Shown here one piece after another: positions 61,635 to 64,000 of a stretch of 64,000 bases of DNA (the first letter of the stretch is position 1; each line of letters opens with the position of its first letter). Where the stretch lies: NCBI GenBank assembly GCA_949130495.1, contig OX422215.1, positions 8,905,302-8,969,301 on the forward strand, given 5' to 3'. The notes beneath the pieces are model-generated. The model searched no databases. It had not been told where the DNA came from and saw only the letters and a program-made list of their open reading frames with translations. A program made the position numbers and the translations under genes. The DNA comes from Sambucus nigra. Its lineage: Eukaryota > Streptophyta > Magnoliopsida > Dipsacales > Adoxaceae.

Positions 61635-63270
61635 TCTTCTGAGCTATGATATCTAAGAGTTAACCATCTCTAGTGTCCTAGAAGGAATCACCAACTAAAT
61701 ATTTAAGTGATCAAAGCATGGACAAGAAGAAGACTAGATCAACAATGAACTTTTAGTTATTTTTGTATTTTTCCCAAGGACGCAGCTAGGCCTGTCAATG
61801 GGTCGGATCTGGACCCGGACAAGATCCGTTAAACCCGGGTCTAAGCACTTTTATGAAACTCGGCTACCCGATTACCAAACCCGAGTCTGAGCACTTTTAT
61901 GAAACTCAGTTATCCGGATTATCCGGTTACCCGATTACCCGTTAATTAAATGGACCGGATATGGATATAAGTAGACCCGATCCGTTAAGGACCCGGCCCG
62001 AAGTTTATATATATATATATTGATTTATATGTATTTATATATATGTATTTTGGTTTATATGTGTGTGTATATATATGTATAATAAGTCAGTATATATACA
62101 TATTTTGGGCAAAACATAAAATATAAGCAATTTTTTGTTTAAATTGGATTTTTTTGATCCATTTTTTAGTTCAATTATTCGGGTATTTGGGTCGGGTTCT
62201 CGGATCCGGGTCTGAACGGATTTTTGGAGACCCAACCCGCTAAAAAATTCTCAGGTCGAGTATGGATATAGGTAGACCCGATTCAGACCCGACCTGTTTA
62301 CAAGCCTATGCACGGTACCCCATCAAAAATTATGGAATTATGAATTTTTATGAATAAAAACACCATAGTTATCTATAGGTTTTAAAAATTAGGGTTAACG
62401 TTTGTGATTTAGAAGAGGGGGTATTTTTGTCCATAAAAATTCAGGGGATAGAGTCAAATTTCAATTTATGAGGGGATAGAGTCAAATTTCAATTTATGAG
62501 TTTTTTTTTTAGGGACATATGTCAAATAGTCCCTCGAACATTTCTTAATACACGTTTAGTCCAAGCCTTTATATTATGTTCCAAAAAGTCCCTCAAAACA
62601 AAGAGCTACGGTGAGGGTCATCGGAGCTCCGGCAGTGGGAGGGTGGGGTGAGAGAGGGGGGGGAGGAGTGGGGCGGGAGTGCCGCTAACGCAGACCTTTA
62701 AAAATAAGAGAATATTGATTATTCTGGTGTTTGAGAGACTTTTTAGAACAAAATAAAAAGACTTTGCCTAAATGCCTATTAAAAAATGTTTACGGAACTT
62801 TTTGGTAATTGATCACTTTTTTATCAGCGGATTGTATGTCTAATTTTTCAAACTTTGATGAGATTCAAGTCCAAATAAACACGCTAACTCGAATAAAAAC
62901 ACAACAAGACACAATTACACCACTAATTAAGCATTTAGCATCCTCTTATGTAAACTCACCACAACTATGAAAAAATCAATAACACTTGTAAATAATCAAA
63001 AACATTAACAAACAATATATATATACCTATGGCCCACTGTAACATGCTATCGAGTGAAGAAAACCCCCCGTCAATCTGATCGCCGTCATTCAAAACGGCG
63101 TCGGATTCATCTACTTGCGCCTTTCTGGACAGATCCACCTCTTGTTTTTGTGAAGACCAAAATAGGGCACTGGAACTGGATTTATTTACACGCTCAGCCC
63201 TAACCGTCCCCATAATTGATATCAAAATAGAAACTAAAATTAATAGTCGCAGTGATAAACTGTGTACCAT
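46984..63270 (-). CDS. Fes1/HspBP1/SIL1-family Hsp70 nucleotide-exchange factor, ER-targeted (seven exons)
   Basis: Exons on the minus strand: 63027-63270, 61133-61224, 50348-50498, 49940-50067, 48843-49001, 48389-48574, 47038-47244. All junctions are GT-AG and keep frame, giving 389 codons. Residues 1-25 form a hydrophobic signal peptide ending V-R-A, followed by a Ser/Asp-rich linker. The Fes1-type N-terminal domain is at about 73-160 (SMLQWAIGHSNPAKL, ELMENLKMPSDAQLM). Armadillo-type repeats follow from about 160 to 345 (DLHKLGG, TSAWILGQASQNNP, LELGALAKL). A helical C-terminus (about 345-389) closes it. The family opens the Hsp70 ATPase domain to release ADP; the signal peptide makes BiP in the ER lumen the likely partner. 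The end is uncertain: either a small last exon after a GTAAAT donor at 47037, or read-through to TAG at 46984 (17 more residues). No lesion is visible. Confidence 0.9.
47038..47244 (-). CDS. Host gene exon 7: C-terminal helices, 3' end uncertain
   Basis: Acceptor GTTGCAG|GCCCTT. Residues 321-389 (ALNAIKNLLQLRSAE, then VESLRREVELIF). After AGATAAG the sequence GTAAATAAC could be a donor. Without splicing, 17 low-complexity residues follow to TAG at 46984-46986. I cannot find a convincing last exon to the left. Confidence 0.82.
47350..47374 (+). repeat. G25 homopolymer
   Basis: An uninterrupted run of 25 G (25 C on the gene's coding strand) inside intron 6, preceded by TGGGGTGTT. Such a run can form G-quadruplex structures and is hard to sequence, so its length is uncertain. 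Confidence 0.85.
47375..47521. mobile_element. Fold-back element 7c, diverged
   Basis: CTTTTCCCCTGTTGCATAATTAGAC on the left and TTAATTATGCAATTATTTCAAGGG on the right are inverted. CCACTTGTACCTTATGCATG also occurs in 7a (GCTCGTACCATATGCATAC). Third copy of the family within 1.7 kb. Confidence 0.6.
47932..48019. repeat. Compound microsatellite (TA)n(GATA)n
   Basis: (TA)n to about 47976, then about ten GATA units, ending at the SINE at 48024. Confidence 0.95.
48024..48193 (+). mobile_element. Au-like SINE 1
   Basis: About 170 bp. It begins AGAGGTTGGACTTGGTGC, has box B-like GGGTTCAAGTCTTGG at 48079, then CAGCCTCTCC, AAGGCTTGTCTACCTC and the end GGAGCTTTGTGCACTGGGC followed by T-rich sequence. 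The tail matches the Au SINE family; the head is a variant. Confidence 0.7.
48389..48574 (-). CDS. Host gene exon 6: armadillo-type repeat
   Basis: Acceptor ATTTTGTAG|GACATT, donor GAGAAG|GTTGTG. 186 nt, residues 259-320 (DIRLRKKSIFLVADLAE near the start). Confidence 0.9.
48843..49001 (-). CDS. Host gene exon 5: armadillo-type repeat
   Basis: Acceptor GGTCTTAG|GTTCTC, donor CTTCAG|GTGACC. 159 nt, residues 206-258 (VLELGALAKLIMM to GDLMLQ). Confidence 0.92.
49122..49157. repeat. (TA)n(CA)n tract in intron 4
   Basis: Pure TA then CA run, ending at the left end of fold-back element 8. Confidence 0.9.
49158..49513. mobile_element. Fold-back element 8
   Basis: CTTAAGCGGGACCC and AGACCTCCTTT near the left pair with AAAGGGAGGTCCT and CAGTCCGCTTA near 49467-49511. 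GAGATCATCTCC, GGTGAGATGATC and GTGGAGATAGTCTCCAC blocks lie inside. Distantly like fold-back element 2. Confidence 0.65.
49533..49880. mobile_element. Fold-back element 9, related to element 2
   Basis: The left end AGTCTCTTGTAAGGACCTCA matches the terminal sequence of element 2 (AAGTCTCTTGTAAGTACTCC, inverted). TTGAATTTTTTAATGATTTT and GTAGATGATCTCC pair with blocks near 49760-49825. It carries a C13-14 run near 49568. (TA)n follows at 49880-49901. Confidence 0.65.
49940..50067 (-). CDS. Host gene exon 4: first armadillo-type repeats
   Basis: Acceptor TTTGCCAG|ATTTG, donor GAAGCAG|GTACGC. 128 nt, residues 163-205, with DLHKLGGFAVVI and SAWILGQASQNNP, the best-conserved block of the family. 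Confidence 0.93.
50348..50498 (-). CDS. Host gene exon 3: Fes1-type domain continued
   Basis: Acceptor TGCCTTCAG|GAACTG, donor GCAATTG|GTATGT. 151 nt, residues 113-162 plus one base. Contains MPSDAQLMQIAIDDL, a family hallmark. Confidence 0.92.
50590..51454. other. Intron sequence, nothing assigned
   Basis: No frame or repeat recognised. A faint echo of fold-back family 7 appears at 51150-51200 (TCAAATTACGCACTAAG, GGGGTAAAGTAAAG). Confidence 0.4.
51455..52172. repeat. 359-bp tandem duplication (51455-51813 and 51814-52172)
   Basis: Two copies run from GGGCACCTCAATTTTCGCC to a CCCCACCCACCCCACCCCGC tract. I see only two substitutions between them (AAACCTACGG/AAAACTACGG and AAAATACTCC/AAAAAACTCC). 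Each carries a CTATAAAACCAGCCCAATTC segment. The very low divergence means a recent event or an assembly artefact. Confidence 0.92.
52173..53231. other. Intron sequence, nothing assigned
   Basis: Contains phrases that may be further LINE remnants (52680-53110), but no motif I can name. Confidence 0.4.
53232..54130. repeat. Diverged tandem duplication of about 430-470 bp
   Basis: Copy 1 (53250-53700) and copy 2 (53703-54130) share in order CTCTATACAATA, AATGTATATATTGTATAAT, GGAGATGTCATCAATCGTCG, GAATAGGGCTTGGAGG, CATACTCCTCTTTTACA and CAATAAGCCTTGAGGCGGCC. The right end (54140-54185) has AAGGCGCGCCTCAATTTGAC, a phrase of a dispersed plant repeat. Confidence 0.75.
54380..55145 (-). pseudogene. 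L1-type LINE ORF2 C-terminal remnant
   Basis: The minus strand reads GLDISNLISRN and LFGKW near 55065-55010, the segment after the RT of plant L1 elements, then farther on (54500-54415) CQWRCAVLATFWSSWNERIF, equivalent to the conserved tail with W-x-x-WKERN. Many stops and frameshifts. It lies in the same orientation as the larger L1 fragment to the right. Confidence 0.6.
55614..57214. mobile_element. Element with long (about 180-bp) inverted repeats
   Basis: Sequence 55614-55795 (TTAGTTGTACACC to CAATTGGTGGTTTTTGC) is the diverged reverse complement of 57050-57214 (GCAAACACCACCAATTGG to GAGTACAACTAA). About 1.25 kb lies between and holds an Au-like SINE and no clear transposase. Long inverted ends suggest a Mutator-like non-autonomous element, but I see no 9-bp target duplication. 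It appears to interrupt or adjoin L1 sequence. Confidence 0.5.
56088..56263 (+). mobile_element. Au-like SINE 2
   Basis: GGGGTGAACCTGGAGCAACGG (box A region), AAGGTTGCCTC, a box B-like GATTTAAGTCGCGG, AACAGCCTCTCTGC, GGGTAAGGCTGCGTACAT and the end GTGGGAGCCTCGTGCACTGAG: the order and wording of the plant Au SINE. It carries a C12 run in the middle and sits next to (TA)n at 56061-56077. Confidence 0.85.
57215..59030 (-). pseudogene. L1-type LINE ORF2 remnant (endonuclease and RT)
   Basis: The minus strand reads, from right to left, blocks of the apurinic endonuclease (58980-58480: VVLHETKK, GFVFHN, GMTRSMREFDFLI, the LTSDH-type end), then linker blocks (EKRSWNQKANTVQKKR near 58180) and RT blocks (57600-57260: DFERPMT, VNGWPRGKF, LEGFILGK). 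Nearly every block is in a different frame with stops, so this is old. It belongs to intron 2 of the host gene, same strand. Confidence 0.65.
59571..60046. mobile_element. hAT-like non-autonomous element with GGATCGG arrays, copy 1
   Basis: Ends TAGGAGTGTAAACGGATCGG and CCGATCCATTGACAGACCTA are inverted. The inner sequence is made of degenerate GGATCGGATT words, reading one way on the left and the other on the right. It is flanked by CTAGTAGA (59563-59570) and CTAGTACA (60047-60054), an 8-bp duplication with one mismatch, the length known for hAT elements. Confidence 0.72.
60055..61132. other. Intron sequence, nothing assigned
   Basis: AT-rich, stops in all frames. Directly left of exon 2's donor. 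Confidence 0.4.
61133..61224 (-). CDS. Host gene exon 2: start of Fes1-type domain
   Basis: Acceptor TATGTCAG|GC, donor AAATAAAG|GTAAGA. 92 nt, residues 82-112 (GHSNPAKLQEKAEEV onward). A GTAAGA donor is close to consensus. Confidence 0.9.
61301..61434. mobile_element. Fold-back element 5b
   Basis: CTCTTGTGCGGACCAGTCCG on the left, CGGACTGGTCCGCACAAGAG on the right, with GACCGAACATGTGTCACC and its partner inside. It lies between (TA)n tracts, as does its relative 5a at 35744-35924. Confidence 0.88.
61437..61632. repeat. Compound microsatellite (TA)n(GT)n(GA)n
   Basis: (TA)n, then alternating (GT)n and (TA)n blocks, ending in (GA)n. The open frames 61234-61656 and its opposite are created by this repeat. 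Confidence 0.95.
61787..62308. mobile_element. hAT-like non-autonomous element with GGRTCGG arrays, copy 2
   Basis: Ends TAGGCCTGTCAATGGGTCGG and CCGACCTGTTTACAAGCCTA are inverted. Words such as CCCGGATTATCCGG and GGTCGGGTTC recur inside, with a (TA)n in the middle. The flanks do not give a clear 8-bp duplication. Confidence 0.65.
62511..62815. mobile_element. Fold-back element 6b
   Basis: Left CAAATAGTCCCTCGAACATT and ACACGTTTAGTCCAAGCC, right AACTTTTTGGTAATTG and AGACTTTGCCTAAATGCC are inverted and match element 6a. The centre is G-rich (GGGGTGAGAGAGGGGGGGGAGG). Confidence 0.7.
63027..63270 (-). CDS. Host gene exon 1: start codon, signal peptide, acidic linker
   Basis: ATG at 63268-63270. 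Codes residues 1-81 and the first base of codon 82. Donor CATAG|GTATAT. The first ATG in the frame is used because the hydrophobic signal segment starts at residue 5. Confidence 0.9.
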
Positions 63271-63404
63271 CGTTTGATCTATGAAATGAAGAAAAATATG
63301 GAAGTGTGAATTTGTGTTAGTTTAGTTTTGGTTTACAATCATATATTTGGTTACTCAAATTTGAAGAAATATGATAGGAGGGAGGAGCAGTACAGGAAGT
63401 AAGC
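63271..63404 (-). promoter_or_regulatory. Short upstream region of the host gene
   Basis: Only about 134 bp separate the start codon from a hAT-like repeat. On the minus strand CCAAATATAT (63350 to 63341) is a possible TATA box about 75 nt before the ATG, and CAAACG precedes the ATG. This is weak evidence; the true promoter may extend into or beyond the repeat. Confidence 0.3.
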
Positions 63405-63985
63405 CTCTCAACCGGTCGGATACGGGTCGGGTTTAGGAAGATCCAGCTCTGTGTAATCGGGTCTTTATCGGGTTCGGGTTCAGGTTCGGATCCGGGTCCG
63501 GGTTTTCATCGTGTCTACAATATTGGATCCAGACCCAGATCCGTTCGGGTCCGGGTCTGGTCAAATATGTACATTTATTTTATATTTATTTTATTTTATC
63601 CCCCTTCTTTATTATTTAATCTTAAATTAAAATATTTTGTAATGTATTGTAGAATATTATTAGTATAAATAAAATATATATTACTTATATTTATTATATA
63701 CATAAATATATATTTTTATATATAATACTTACATGTTATATTGATAAGATATATTTATAAATATATATAAATTTATAGTATATATGTATATATATACAAA
63801 ATAAGAATGTACAATTCGGGTCGGGTCTTCGGCTCCGGATCTTGTATAAGATCCAGACCCTACCCGTTTAATAAACGGGTATTCGGGTCTTCGGGTCTCG
63901 GGTCCCAAAAAATATGCTCAGAACCTATTATACGGATCGGGTTCGGGTCGGATCCGGGTACAGACCCGACCCATTGACAGGAGGA
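63405..63985. mobile_element. hAT-like non-autonomous element with GGGTCGG arrays, copy 3, upstream of host gene
   Basis: It starts near TAAGCCTCTCAACCGGTCGG and ends CCGACCCATTGACAGGA. The body is GGGTCGGGTTCGGG-type words, inverted on the right, with an AT-rich centre. AGGAAG occurs directly on both sides and may be part of a target duplication. It begins about 134 bp upstream of the host gene's ATG. Confidence 0.6.
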
Positions 63986-64000
63986 AGGTTCTGGAAATCC

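Larger units (their letters stand above)
61225..63026 (-). other. Host gene intron 1 (1802 bp)
   Basis: Holds fold-back element 6b (62511-62815), a 28-bp tandem doublet (AGGGGATAGAGTCAAATTTC..., 62443-62498), a hAT-like element (61787-62308), a large compound microsatellite (61437-61632) and fold-back element 5b (61301-61434). Confidence 0.85.

Noticed and set aside
61164..61656. Overlapping open frames of 95-140 codons
   Set aside because: Made by the (TA)n(GT)n tract and a palindromic fold-back element that reads open on both strands.

Overview
The window is nuclear DNA of a flowering plant, probably a eudicot; I cannot name the species. The evidence is plant-type Ty3/gypsy lineages (Tat and Tekay/Del), an Au-like SINE, L1-type LINE remains, long AT-rich intergenic DNA full of dinucleotide microsatellites, and one host gene with plant-style GT-AG introns.

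Positions 1-31293 are almost entirely nested LTR retrotransposons. The oldest host element is D (plus strand; 5' LTR remnant 22090-23217, internal region to 27990, 3' LTR 27991-31293). Its 5' LTR is interrupted by element C (minus strand; LTR 19185-22089, primer-binding site, start of gag). C's gag is interrupted by element B (plus strand Tekay/Del type; internal region 8113-15870, 3' LTR 15871-18113). B carries two further insertions: element A, a Tat-lineage element ending at 8112, and solo LTR S (10949-13910), which splits B's RNase H and has a perfect 5-bp target-site duplication. All coding regions are broken by stops, frameshifts or changes at catalytic residues.

Positions 31294-45857 hold no gene I can recognise. 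There are retroelement relics (LTR end and integrase fragment at 33003-33870), a dense set of fold-back elements sitting in (TA)n/(GT)n/(CT)n tracts, a hAT-like element, a Stowaway-like element and a SINE-like sequence.

Positions 46984-63270 carry one host gene on the minus strand. It is a seven-exon Hsp70 nucleotide-exchange factor of the Fes1/HspBP1/SIL1 family with a signal peptide, so probably an ER-lumenal BiP exchange factor. All exon junctions keep the frame over 389 codons; only the last few residues are uncertain. Intron 2 is about 10.6 kb and contains L1 remains, an Au-like SINE, a hAT-like element, a long inverted repeat and a nearly identical 359-bp tandem duplication.

The least expected structures are: an array of small hairpins in which the constant linker is conserved but the stems change with pairing retained (17357-17660); a 765-codon antisense reading frame with an 82-nt intron in element A; clusters of TTCGAA-centred palindromes in the LTRs of S, C and D; and the repeated placement of fold-back elements next to (TA)n tracts. 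I found no CRISPR array, rRNA gene or functional tRNA gene.
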